Shown here: in pieces, positions 15,243 through 23,818 of the stretch
Numbering within the stretch: the stretch's first letter is position 1
How the letters are laid out: each line of letters opens with the position of its first letter
From: SIG78 sp045587205
GTDB lineage: Bacteria > Verrucomicrobiota > Lentisphaeria > Victivallales > Victivallaceae
Assembly: GCA_045587205.1 (NCBI GenBank)
Contig: JAZNBV010000040.1
Coordinates: 1-63,887 of the forward strand
Length of the DNA stretch: 63,887 nt
Reading direction: 5' to 3'
Notes under the pieces: model-generated
The model's database searches: none
Told to the model about the DNA's origin: nothing
The model's input: only the letters and a program-made list of their open reading frames with translations
Position numbers and translations under genes: made by a program

Positions 15243-16706
15243 TCAGCATCCGGCGGGGGCAGGAAAGTCCCCCCGGAGCAATTCATACGCCCGCGCTGTT
15301 TTCAGCAATTTGCTTTCAGCCAGTGCAGGAGCAATAAACTGTACGCCAATAGGCATTGAACTTTCTCTGCCCAGCGCCGCCGGTACGCTCATACCGCAGT
15401 TGCCGGCAAGGTTCAATGCAATGGTGAAGATGTCCGAAAGATACATCTCCAGCGGGTTATTGCTCTTTTCTCCGAACTTGAACGCCACGTTGGGCGCAAC
15501 CGGAGTCAAGAGTATATCGCAGCTCTTGAACGCTTCTTCAAAGTCCCGGCGGATCAGAGTACGCACCTTCTGCGCCCGCAGATAGTACGCATCGTAATAA
15601 CCACTGCTCAAAACATAAGTGCCCAGCAGAATACGCCGCTTGACTTCTTCTCCGAAACCGGCTCCGCGGCTGGCAAAATAACTGGAAACCAGATCTTTTG
15701 CCTCTTGACGCGCGCCGTAGCGGATGCCGTCAAAACGCGCCAGGTTGGCGCTGGCTTCTGCTGTGGCAATGATGTAGTAAACCGCCACTGCATATTTGGT
15801 ATGGGGCAGTTTGACCGGCACGATCTCTGCACCGGCGGCTTTGATCTGCGCTACCGTGTTATTAATCACTTCTTTAACTTCTGCACTCATACCTTCCGCC
15901 GAAAAATATTCTTCCGGCAGACCTACGCGCAGAGTTTTGAATTCATCAACAGATGCCTCTTTTACTGCACCGACAAAATCCTCTTTTTCCAGCGGCAAGC
16001 TGGTGGAGTCAAACTGGTCAACCCCGCAGATCGCCTGCAGCAATATGGCAGCATCTTCCACACTGGTGGTCATAGGCCCGATCTGATCCAGACTGGAAGC
16101 AAACGCCACCAGCCCGTGACGCGAAACGCGCCCGTAGGTCGGTTTAAGCCCCACGATGCCGCAGAAACTTGCCGGCTGACGGATCGAGCCGCCGGTATCG
16201 CTGCCCAATGCCGCCGGCACCAGTCTGCCGCCGACCGCCGCTGCTGAACCGCCGGAAGATCCGCCGGGAACCCGTGATATATCCCACGGGTTGGCAGTCT
16301 TCTGGAACGCACTGTTTTCGCAGCTGCTGCCCATAGCAAATTCATCCATATTCAAGCGGCCGGTGGGAATAAAACCCAACGCTTTGAGTTTTGCCACCAC
16401 CGTGGAATCGTAGGGTGAAACCACATTTTCCAGAATTTTAGATGCACAGGCGCAAGTCTCATCCCTGGTGACGATACAGTCTTTGATCCCGACGGGGATG
16501 CCGTCATATTCGCTCAATGCTTTGCCTGCTGCGCGGCGGGCATCGGATTTTGCTGCCATAGCGCGCACTTTTTCTGCATCCAGCTTGAGGAACGCCTTGA
16601 TTGCTCCATCGCGTTGAGTTACTGCGCTTATGACTTCTTCGACCAGCTGAACGGAACTTACGCTCCCGTTGGCAAGAGCAGCAGCAGCTTCTGCAATATT
16701 CATCAT
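15243..16706 (-). CDS. gatA: Aspartyl/glutamyl-tRNA amidotransferase subunit A
   Basis: A 487-residue amidase-signature enzyme, the glutaminase subunit of GatCAB that converts Glu-tRNA(Gln) and/or Asp-tRNA(Asn) to the amidated forms. The Ser-cisSer-Lys triad is visible: K near residue 75 in VGIKD, and the two serines in GGSSGGSAAAV and SDTGGSIRQPA. The start ATG at 16706 (a second ATG follows at once) lies two bases after the gatC stop and uses a GGAG site inside gatC, so translation is probably coupled. gatB is not in this window. The presence of GatCA implies indirect Gln and/or Asn charging. Confidence 0.95.
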   Translation of the reverse strand: MMNIAEAAAALANGSVSSVQLVEEVISAVTQRDGAIKAFLKLDAEKVRAMAAKSDARRAAGKALSEYDGIPVGIKDCIVTRDETCACASKILENVVSPYDSTVVAKLKALGFIPTGRLNMDEFAMGSSCENSAFQKTANPWDISRVPGGSSGGSAAAVGGRLVPAALGSDTGGSIRQPASFCGIVGLKPTYGRVSRHGLVAFASSLDQIGPMTTSVEDAAILLQAICGVDQFDSTSLPLEKEDFVGAVKEASVDEFKTLRVGLPEEYFSAEGMSAEVKEVINNTVAQIKAAGAEIVPVKLPHTKYAVAVYYIIATAEASANLARFDGIRYGARQEAKDLVSSYFASRGAGFGEEVKRRILLGTYVLSSGYYDAYYLRAQKVRTLIRRDFEEAFKSCDILLTPVAPNVAFKFGEKSNNPLEMYLSDIFTIALNLAGNCGMSVPAALGRESSMPIGVQFIAPALAESKLLKTARAYELLRGDFPAPAGC

Positions 16707-16708
16707 AA

Positions 16709-17023
16709 TCAATTCATCCCTTCTCCCGGCAGTACCTGCGGAACTTTGATAGTTTCACCATTGAGTACTGCCGGAGCGTTGGCAAGCATTGTTTCCCGCG
16801 GGTAGGATTCTTTGACCACATCTTCGCGGACAACGTTGAACAATGCTGCGGCATGGGCGGTCGGCTCGATATTGCTTACATCCAGTTCGTTAAGCAGTTC
16901 AATGTACGAAACAATGTTCTGCATATCGTTCTGAAGTTTTTCAACAGCAGTATCATCCAGCTCGATTCGCGCCAGCTCCGCAACATATTTTACGTCGATA
17001 GCAGCGTTGTTCTGATTGCTCAT
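16709..17023 (-). CDS. gatC: Aspartyl/glutamyl-tRNA amidotransferase subunit C
   Basis: A 104-residue small structural subunit that wraps GatA and GatB together. The typical N-terminal helix VKYVAELARIELDD and the later VREDVV segment are visible. It lies 27 bp after pfp and two bases before gatA. The conserved LARIEL(D) and DQMQNIVxYIExLNELD-like pattern makes the call firm. Confidence 0.93.
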   Translation of the reverse strand: MSNQNNAAIDVKYVAELARIELDDTAVEKLQNDMQNIVSYIELLNELDVSNIEPTAHAAALFNVVREDVVKESYPRETMLANAPAVLNGETIKVPQVLPGEGMN

Positions 17024-17050
17024 ATCAACATATTCCTGTTCAACAGCAGA

Positions 17051-18709
17051 TTACTTGCTCTGTTCCAGAGTCAGAGTTTTGGTGCACTGATCGCAGACTT
17101 CGGAGGGACCGAAATACTGGATCGGACCGGGATAGACATAGCTGGTATTTTTTGCCCATTCTTCGCGCTTGGAAGCAAAGAATTTGAACGGATTGCCATC
17201 AAGTTCCACCAGCGCCTTTTTGATAACCGGCTTGTCTTCACCGTGGCGGCGTTCAATATTCATCATCATCGTGATCGGAATACCACCGGCGATCCATTCA
17301 TCGGCAGGCAGCATTGTGTTGCGGACGCTGGACATATAACCGGTAACACCGGCACCGAGCAGTGCTGCGGCGGTGTAACCCAGGCTGTAGCAGTAGTCGG
17401 CGTCAAAGTTCGACGGAGCAGCACAGCGGCCTTCGTAACCGAAAAAGTGGGTCTGGGTGCTGAATTTGCCGTTGTATTTGCCTTCGGCTTTCCAGGCGGT
17501 AAGTTTGGTTTTGACCATTTCAGCAAGCATCTTTTCGGTTTCGATCAAAGAAACCTGAACGTTGCCGTGGGGGTCGCGATCCAGACAGAGCTGCAGCTGG
17601 ATGGTGCGCGGCAAACTGGCATAAACCGCAGCCTTGTCGGCAGAAAGTTTTTCCTTGAGGAACGCGATCTTTTCATCGGCTTCGGTAATGGCGCCGAAAG
17701 CAGCTTCTTCTTTGGCGAGCAGGTCGTTGAGTTCAGCGATCAGCGCTTTGACTTCCGGTATGAATTCCACCAGACCTTCCGGGATCAGCGCCACGCCGAA
17801 GTTCATACCGTTGGCGGCGCGGTCGGCAACAATCTTGGCAAGGTATTCAACGATTTCAGCCAGAGTGGTCTTCTTTTCAGCGACTTCTTCAGAAATGATC
17901 GTGGCATTGGGCTGGGTCTGCAGGGCGCATTCCAGAGCAATGTGCGAAGCCGAACGGCCCATAAGTTTGATGAAGTGCCAGTATTTCTTTGCGGAATTGG
18001 CGTCGCGGCCGATGTTGCCGATAAGTTCACTGTAAACGCGGCAGGCAGTATCGAAACCGAAGCTTGCTTCAATGTATTCATTCTTCAAGTCACCGTCGAT
18101 AGTCTTGGGACAGCCGACCACCCGGATACCGGCATTGGTCTTCTTGTAATATTCAGCCAGCAGACAGGCGTTGGTGTTGGAGTCGTCGCCGCCGACAATC
18201 ACCAGAGCTTTGATATTCAACGCTTCGCAGTTCTTTTTTCCGGCTTCGAACTGTTCGACTTTTTCGAGTTTGGTACGGCCGGAACCGATCATATCAAAAC
18301 CGCCGGTGTTGCGGTGGGCATCGATGATTTCATCGGTAAGTTCGATATATTCATTCTTGACCAGACCGTCCGGACCCTTGAGGAAACCGTAGAGTTTGTT
18401 GCTCTTGTCAAGACTCTTGAGACCGTCATACAGACCGGCAATCACGTTGTGACCGCCGGGAGCCTGACCGCCGGAGAGGATCACACCGGCGTTGAACTTG
18501 GTCGCTGCGGCGGCACCGGTACCTTCAAAGGTAACCATCGGGCTGCCGAAGTTTTCGGTAAAGAGAGCCTTGATCTTTTCCACATCACCGGCGGCGGTGG
18601 TGGGGGCACCGGTCACCGCTTGGGCGGCGGCACCGTTACGCAGGGCTTTCGGCAGTTTGGGGGTGTAGGCGGCACGCGCCTTTTGCAGAGCAGAAACAGC
18701 AGCACTCAT
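17051..18709 (-). CDS. pfp: Pyrophosphate-dependent 6-phosphofructokinase
   Basis: A 552-residue PFP of the long (plant beta-like/spirochaete) type that phosphorylates fructose 6-phosphate with PPi, reversibly, in glycolysis and gluconeogenesis. GGQAPGGHNVIAGL is the N-terminal nucleotide-loop region; VVGGDDSNTNA carries the GGDD signature of PPi-type enzymes where ATP enzymes have GGDG; KTIDGDLKN and MGRSASHIALE contribute to substrate binding. Using PPi instead of ATP saves energy in fermenters. It leads the transcript that also holds gatC and gatA. An AAAGGAT ribosome-binding site lies before the ATG. Confidence 0.95.
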   Translation of the reverse strand: MSAAVSALQKARAAYTPKLPKALRNGAAAQAVTGAPTTAAGDVEKIKALFTENFGSPMVTFEGTGAAAATKFNAGVILSGGQAPGGHNVIAGLYDGLKSLDKSNKLYGFLKGPDGLVKNEYIELTDEIIDAHRNTGGFDMIGSGRTKLEKVEQFEAGKKNCEALNIKALVIVGGDDSNTNACLLAEYYKKTNAGIRVVGCPKTIDGDLKNEYIEASFGFDTACRVYSELIGNIGRDANSAKKYWHFIKLMGRSASHIALECALQTQPNATIISEEVAEKKTTLAEIVEYLAKIVADRAANGMNFGVALIPEGLVEFIPEVKALIAELNDLLAKEEAAFGAITEADEKIAFLKEKLSADKAAVYASLPRTIQLQLCLDRDPHGNVQVSLIETEKMLAEMVKTKLTAWKAEGKYNGKFSTQTHFFGYEGRCAAPSNFDADYCYSLGYTAAALLGAGVTGYMSSVRNTMLPADEWIAGGIPITMMMNIERRHGEDKPVIKKALVELDGNPFKFFASKREEWAKNTSYVYPGPIQYFGPSEVCDQCTKTLTLEQSK

Positions 18710-19001
18710 TTTTTTATCCTTTCGTTTATACGATGTTGAGTTATAAAAAAGCTGTGTTTATATACAATATAATCTTACATTACTGTAATTTACTCCCGAA
18801 AGTTGATTTTCGCAAGTATTATTTCTCATAAAAAAGCGTTTCAAATCTTGAAAAATCAACAAAAAGAGGTTATCTTCTATATATGACAAGTTTTGCGGGT
18901 GCAAAAGGACGCTTTTTGCGGCGCAACTTTTATCCGGCAAGCTGGTCTATGATATTCGGTGATCCAAATATTTAACATAAAAGAACAGGAGAACAGATTT
19001 T

Positions 19002-20156
19002 ATGAAGAATCTCAAGATGTTGCTGGTGCCGGGTGCTGTACTCGGTATGGGGTTGGTGCTCACTGCAGCAGATGCCAAAAGTGTTACCGTTCCGGCTCCG
19101 GATGCCAAAGCCGCCGGTGCCGATCTGGTTGCCCAGATGAATCAGAGCAAAGGTACGCCGGTTGCGGAGGCCTTTGCGTTTCTGCCTGAAAAAGTTGCCA
19201 CTGTCGGCGGCAAGGTCATTACCAAAAAAGAATTTATCGATGCTATGGCCAAGCAGGTTCCCGGCGGTATGATCCCGGCACAGATGCCTGTGGAAATGCT
19301 GAAAATGCAGGCTCCGCAGCTGGTGGAACAGTATGTTATGAAGATGGTGCTGGACAAAGCTCTGGAAGATTCCAAGATCGTGGTCACTGCTGATGATGTT
19401 GCAGCCCAGATCCGTGCCGAAATCGAAAAGATGCCCCGCGATCAGCGCAATATGATCACAGAAATGCTCAAACAGCAGGGCAAGACCATCGATGATGTCA
19501 TCAAGATGCAGGCCAATAATAAAGAAGCTATGAAGATGATGGCGTTCCAGAAGTTCCTTGATTCCAAAACCGGTAAGATCTCCGTGACTCCGGAGGAAGT
19601 GGAAAAGTTCTACAAGGATAATCCCAAGCAGTTTGTGGAGCCGGGCGATGACAAAGATTCTGTGCGTGCCTCGCACATCCTGGTAAAGGTCGATCAGAAT
19701 GCCGATGAAAAGGCCTGGGCAAAAGCCAAGGCGGATATCGAAGCGATCATTGCCCAGCTCAAAAAAGGCGCTGACTTCGGCAAACTCGCTGAAGAAAAGA
19801 GTGCCTGCCCCTCCGGCAAGAGCGCCAAAGGTTCGCTGGGTGCTTTCGGCAAGGGCCAGATGGTTCCGGAATTTGAAAAAGCTGCATACGCTCTGAAGGT
19901 CGGCGAAATCTCCGGTCCGGTCAAAACTTCGTTCGGTTATCACGTCATCCGCCGCGATGAATCGCAGAAAGAACGCACAATGCCGTTTGCCGAAGTTAAA
20001 GACCGTCTGACTGCCGCGCTGACCCAGCAGAAGCAGATGGCTGCCGCCAACACCGTTGTTCAGCAGCTGATGAAAGAAGCCAAAGTCGAAATTCTGGTCA
20101 AGCCGGTGATGCCCAAAAATCTTCAGGCTCCCGCTGCTCCGGCAAAGGCAAAATAA
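19002..20156 (+). CDS. Periplasmic parvulin-type peptidyl-prolyl isomerase (PpiC/SurA-like)
   Basis: A 384-residue exported protein: signal peptide (LLVPGAVLGMGLVLTAADA), a SurA-N-like helical chaperone region at about residues 60-190, and one parvulin rotamase domain at about 215-325 (ASHILVKVDQ at the start, FGKLAEEKSACPSG in the middle, TSFGYHVIRRDE at the end). A Lys/Ala/Pro-rich tail closes it. It probably assists folding of outer-membrane or periplasmic proteins. A strong AGGAG site precedes the ATG. Its 290-bp upstream region contains a nested GC hairpin at 18893-18926. A terminator follows at 20186. Confidence 0.92.
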   Translation: MKNLKMLLVPGAVLGMGLVLTAADAKSVTVPAPDAKAAGADLVAQMNQSKGTPVAEAFAFLPEKVATVGGKVITKKEFIDAMAKQVPGGMIPAQMPVEMLKMQAPQLVEQYVMKMVLDKALEDSKIVVTADDVAAQIRAEIEKMPRDQRNMITEMLKQQGKTIDDVIKMQANNKEAMKMMAFQKFLDSKTGKISVTPEEVEKFYKDNPKQFVEPGDDKDSVRASHILVKVDQNADEKAWAKAKADIEAIIAQLKKGADFGKLAEEKSACPSGKSAKGSLGAFGKGQMVPEFEKAAYALKVGEISGPVKTSFGYHVIRRDESQKERTMPFAEVKDRLTAALTQQKQMAAANTVVQQLMKEAKVEILVKPVMPKNLQAPAAPAKAK

Positions 20157-20185
20157 GTTTTTGAAAGAATATTGATTTCATTATT

Positions 20186-20217
20186 GCCCGCCGGGATTTT
20201 TCCCCTGCGGGCTTTTT
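20186..20217 (+). terminator. Intrinsic terminator after the PPIase gene
   Basis: GCCCGC (20186-20191) pairs with GCGGGC (20207-20212), with inner GGGA/TCCC pairing, followed by T5. Confidence 0.85.
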
Positions 20218-20240
20218 ACTGACAGTACGGGATCGGGTTT

Positions 20241-21440
20241 ATGAGTAATGCAATGGATCAGGCAGTACAGCTGCTGACTGCGTGGAACGAACTTGCTGTG
20301 GTCAACGGCGATGATTCATATTGTGCGCTGGATGCGTTTATCCGCCAGACGGACTACCGGAAAATTGTCTTGTTTACCGGCAGAAGATCAGCCGATGAAT
20401 CCGGCGCGGTCGCCAGGGTGCTGGCTTCGTTGCGCTATACGGAGTGCGGGGTGGTGCGCTTTAACAACATCCCTGCTGAACCGGATATGAGTGTGGTGGA
20501 GGCGATGTGTGATTTTCTCCGCGCTGAAGAACCGGACGGGGTGATCGCTCTGGGCGGCGGCAGTGTGCTTGATGCGGCTAAAGCGGCGTATATAGTTTAT
20601 CAGAGCAAACTGCCGCTTGCGGAATGTTTCGGCAGCAACCGCATTACAGAGAAATTTCCCAACAGAAAGTTCAAGCGTATCATTGCAGTGCCCACTACTT
20701 CCGGTACCGGCAGCGAAATAACCCAGTACAGCAATATTGTCAACCGCTCCGGCGGAGTCAAACAGCTGATAAGCGATCCGGTGCTGGTTCCGGAACTGGC
20801 GCTGCTGGATGCGGCGCTGACCGTATCAATGCCCCGGAGTGTAACACTTGCCACGGGGTGCGATGCATTGGCGCATCTGCTGGAAGGTTATCTGAATGTG
20901 CAGATGGATGAAGGCAATGATTTTATCAACCGTGCCGCCGCTGTCGGGATCGGACTTTTGCGCGATAATCTGGCAACAGCGTTGAATGAACCGGAAAACC
21001 TGCGCGCCCGCAAAGCTGTGCAGCTGGCTTCCGCGCTGGGCGGGTTGACGATCCGCAACAAATCCACCGGGTTGCCGCATCTGTTGAGTTTTTCGTGGTT
21101 CGGGCGCATTGAACACGGTATAGCGGCAGCGCGGCTGCTGCCGGCGGCGTGGCGATATTATGCAGAAAGTGAAAAGGTTGCCCTGCGGACATTGGAAGTT
21201 GGTAAAGTCCTCGGCGGCAAAACACCCGGCGAAGTTATTGAAAATTATGAAAAACTATTGACCGCGTGGCAAGTTCCGCTGTTGACAGATTTTCCGGAAT
21301 TGGATGCGGAACTTCTGCAGCGAACCTGCCGCAGTGCCGGAGCCAACCGGATGAAACTGGAACTGGCGCCGCGGCCGGTTCCGCTGGAAGAAAGCGAAAA
21401 AATCCTGTCAGCAGTATTGGCTGATGCATTTCAAAAATAA
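20241..21440 (+). CDS. Iron-containing alcohol dehydrogenase family protein
   Basis: A 399-residue group III (Fe-ADH) oxidoreductase. The NAD-binding GGGSVLDAAKA lies near residue 99; the family pattern VPTTSGTGSE follows near residue 152. Metal ligands appear as the D in TGCDALAHLLEG with its histidine, and later LPHLLSFSWFGRIEHG. Substrates in the family range from 1,3-propanediol and lactaldehyde to phosphonoacetaldehyde; nothing here decides among them. ligA starts 13 bp downstream, so the two are probably co-transcribed, without obvious functional logic. Confidence 0.9.
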   Translation: MSNAMDQAVQLLTAWNELAVVNGDDSYCALDAFIRQTDYRKIVLFTGRRSADESGAVARVLASLRYTECGVVRFNNIPAEPDMSVVEAMCDFLRAEEPDGVIALGGGSVLDAAKAAYIVYQSKLPLAECFGSNRITEKFPNRKFKRIIAVPTTSGTGSEITQYSNIVNRSGGVKQLISDPVLVPELALLDAALTVSMPRSVTLATGCDALAHLLEGYLNVQMDEGNDFINRAAAVGIGLLRDNLATALNEPENLRARKAVQLASALGGLTIRNKSTGLPHLLSFSWFGRIEHGIAAARLLPAAWRYYAESEKVALRTLEVGKVLGGKTPGEVIENYEKLLTAWQVPLLTDFPELDAELLQRTCRSAGANRMKLELAPRPVPLEESEKILSAVLADAFQK

Positions 21441-21453
21441 GAGTGTTAAATAT

Positions 21454-23433
21454 ATGCGTAGTGTTGCAGAACTTGAAAAACTGATCAATTACCATAATGA
21501 CCTGTACTGGAAAAAAGCCGCGCCGGAAATATCCGACGTGGAATATGATAATCTGCTGCGTGAACTGGAAGCTCTCCAGAGTGACCACCCGCTTTTGAGC
21601 ACAGTACACGGTCAGGCTGTGGCAGCTCTGGGCAAGGTGAAACACCGCGAACCGATGCTTTCGCTGGACAAGGCATACAGTTTGGAAAAAGTTCTGGAAT
21701 GGGCGGATAAATTTGTACGCAGTGCCGATGAAATGATGCTTATACAGCCCAAATATGACGGCATATCCGCGCGTTGGGAAAATGGTTTGCTGGTCACACG
21801 CGGCGACGGCAGCGTGGGCGAAGATATTTCCGATAAGGTGCCGCTGATTGAGGTCGAAAGCATTGATTACACCGGAAAGTTGCTCAAAGATATGCCGATC
21901 CGCGGCGAAATAGTTATCCGCGATGATGATTTCCGAACCATTTATCAGAATGTCAGACGCAAAAATGGCGGTGTATATAAAAACAGCCGCAACGCTGTTG
22001 CCGGGATAATGAGTCTGAAAGAGATCAGCGATATCCAAACGCAGGGCGCCAAGTTGACTCTAATTGATTACCGCAAGATATCGTACAGCTGCACGCGGCG
22101 GGAACTGCCGGAATATTTTACTGAATTTCTGGAAAAGATCGAAAGTCTGCCGTATCCCACTGACGGAGTGGTAATAAAAATCGCTGACGAATCGTATTCC
22201 GCATCGCTGGGCAATACTGTACACCATCCGCGCGGGGCGATAGCATTCAAATTCACCAATATAAGACGCCGGAGCGTACTGCGGAAGGTGGAGTGGAGCT
22301 TTGGTAAAAACTGTCTGACGCCGGTGGCGGAAATCGATCCGGTGGATATTTCCGGCGTGACCATTACTCACGCTACACTGCATAATCTGCAGAATATCAT
22401 AGACCGTGATCTGTGCATAAATGATATAATCGAAGTTGAGAGAGCAGGGGATGTCATACCCTATATAGTAAGTTCATTGCCGGGTGAAAACCGTCAGAGT
22501 GCCATTATCACGCAATGCCCCTGCTGCGGGAGTTTGCTGGAACAGCGCGGTCCCGAACTCTGTTGTGTGAACCGGGACTGTTTTGAGATGCGGCTGCAGA
22601 ATCTGCTGGCGGCAGTACGCAATATCGGCATTGAACGGCTGGGGGAACCGACTTTACGCAAGATGATGCATACTTTGAATATCCGGACACTGCGGGATGT
22701 TTTTGAACTGAAAGTCATTGATATAATGCAGTTGGAAAGTTTTAAGGTCAAGTCGGCTGAAAATCTTTATAACGAAATAGCCAAAGCGCGTACTGTAACG
22801 GATTTTCAACTGCTTGCCTCGCTGAATATTCCGCACGTCGGTTTGAATGTTGCCAAGGTGATTCTTAAAACGGTCGGTTTTGATGAATTACGCAATGCCG
22901 ATACTGATACGCTTGCCAATATTCCCGGTGTGGGGCCAGAACGGGCTAAAGCAATACGCGAAACATTGACAAATCAATCTGAATTTATCGACGAAATGCT
23001 TTCTGCTGTAACTCTGGAACGCACAAGTGCCGATGAAAACAGCAATGCTCCCACGGTCTGTTTTACCGGTAAGATGCCCGAAAAACGTTCGTACTACGAA
23101 GCTCTGGCGCGTGAAAAAGGTTTTGAGCCGGTCGATACGGTTTCCCGGGAACTTGCATTGCTGGTGGCGGCAGATATCAACGGCAGCGGTTCAAAGTTGA
23201 CCAAAGCCGCCAAACTGGGAATCAAAGTGATTGCTCTGGATGAGTTTTTGAGTATGGAAAAAGCGGACAATGCAGCAGCAGTTGATTTGTCAACAGAATC
23301 TGTACCGCCGCCGTCAGCAGCCCAACCGGTGGAGATACCGCTTTTTGCTGATGAGTCAGCTGCAGCAGATGACCGCGGGGAAGAGCCTGATAAATCACCC
23401 GGCAAGCCGGAACAGCTTTCATTCGGCTTTTAA
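21454..23433 (+). CDS. ligA: NAD-dependent DNA ligase
   Basis: A 659-residue LigA that seals nicks using NAD+. Domain Ia (YHNDLYWKKAAPEISDVEYD) binds NMN; the adenylated lysine is in QPKYDGISARW; the four-cysteine zinc finger is CPCCG with CCVNRDC near residues 350-370; helix-hairpin-helix repeats follow (GVGPERAKAIRE); a BRCT domain starts at PTVCFTGKMPEKR. The C-terminal extension of about 65 residues ends in QLSFGF, similar to beta-clamp-binding peptides. The motif KYDG and some core residues are divergent from typical LigA, but the domain order is complete. The start at 21454 follows AAGAG; an ATG at 21424 would overlap the ADH gene. Confidence 0.93.
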   Translation: MRSVAELEKLINYHNDLYWKKAAPEISDVEYDNLLRELEALQSDHPLLSTVHGQAVAALGKVKHREPMLSLDKAYSLEKVLEWADKFVRSADEMMLIQPKYDGISARWENGLLVTRGDGSVGEDISDKVPLIEVESIDYTGKLLKDMPIRGEIVIRDDDFRTIYQNVRRKNGGVYKNSRNAVAGIMSLKEISDIQTQGAKLTLIDYRKISYSCTRRELPEYFTEFLEKIESLPYPTDGVVIKIADESYSASLGNTVHHPRGAIAFKFTNIRRRSVLRKVEWSFGKNCLTPVAEIDPVDISGVTITHATLHNLQNIIDRDLCINDIIEVERAGDVIPYIVSSLPGENRQSAIITQCPCCGSLLEQRGPELCCVNRDCFEMRLQNLLAAVRNIGIERLGEPTLRKMMHTLNIRTLRDVFELKVIDIMQLESFKVKSAENLYNEIAKARTVTDFQLLASLNIPHVGLNVAKVILKTVGFDELRNADTDTLANIPGVGPERAKAIRETLTNQSEFIDEMLSAVTLERTSADENSNAPTVCFTGKMPEKRSYYEALAREKGFEPVDTVSRELALLVAADINGSGSKLTKAAKLGIKVIALDEFLSMEKADNAAAVDLSTESVPPPSAAQPVEIPLFADESAAADDRGEEPDKSPGKPEQLSFGF

Positions 23434-23447
23434 AATAGAGTTATAAA

Positions 23448-23475
23448 TTGAAAAATCCGGAATCTGGTGTATATT
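23448..23475 (+). promoter_or_regulatory. Predicted promoter of the HPr-enzyme I operon, nested in a terminator
   Basis: TTGAAA (23448-23453), 16 bases, TATATT (23470-23475). The -10 box lies in the loop and 3' arm of the ligA terminator hairpin. The layout matches other promoters in the window exactly. Confidence 0.6.
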
Positions 23476-23489
23476 ATTCCGGGTTTTTT
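23457..23489 (+). terminator. Intrinsic terminator of ligA
   Basis: CCGGAAT (23457-23463) pairs with ATTCCGG (23476-23482) around a 12-base loop, followed by a T-rich run (GTTTTTTATTTTT). It overlaps the promoter of the following HPr-enzyme I genes. Confidence 0.8.
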
Positions 23490-23530
23490 ATTTTTAAATG
23501 GTCAATTAAACTCAACCGGGAAATATTGAG

Positions 23531-23797
23531 TTGGAAATAAAGGTTAAAATCTTGAACCGTCTGGGATTGCACGCGCGTCCGGCGGCACTGATCGCCCAGT
23601 GCGCCAATAAGTTCAGCGCAGATGTACTGCTTTCCCGTGATGCGGATAACAGGGCCGATGCCAAAAGCATCCTTTCGCTTTTGATGCTGGGGGCGCCTTG
23701 CGGAGCAGAAATTACCATTGCCGCCAGTGGAGCAGATGCTGACGATGCTGTTCAGGCAGTGGCAAATCTGTTTGAATCCAAGTTTGATGAAGAGTAA
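23531..23797 (+). CDS. HPr-family phosphocarrier protein, paralogue 2
   Basis: An 88-residue HPr with the canonical active site NRLGLHARPA (H14) and regulatory serine S46 in DAKSILSLLMLG. It starts with TTG; no in-frame ATG is available upstream without losing the conserved beginning. It precedes enzyme I by 21 bp, the standard ptsH-ptsI order, and is therefore the likeliest main partner of enzyme I. The serine implies possible control by HPr kinase/phosphorylase, which is not in the window. Confidence 0.9.
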   Translation: MEIKVKILNRLGLHARPAALIAQCANKFSADVLLSRDADNRADAKSILSLLMLGAPCGAEITIAASGADADDAVQAVANLFESKFDEE

Positions 23798-23818
23798 CAG
23801 TTCCACAGGAGTTATTTT

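Noticed and set aside
16853..18739. Long open frame (628 codons) on the plus strand
   Set aside because: Antisense to the pfp gene, which has all its family motifs; the antisense product has no recognisable fold.
18758..18940. 60-codon frame in the pfp-PPIase divergent region
   Set aside because: No ribosome-binding site; the region is better explained by divergent promoters and a GC hairpin at 18893-18926.
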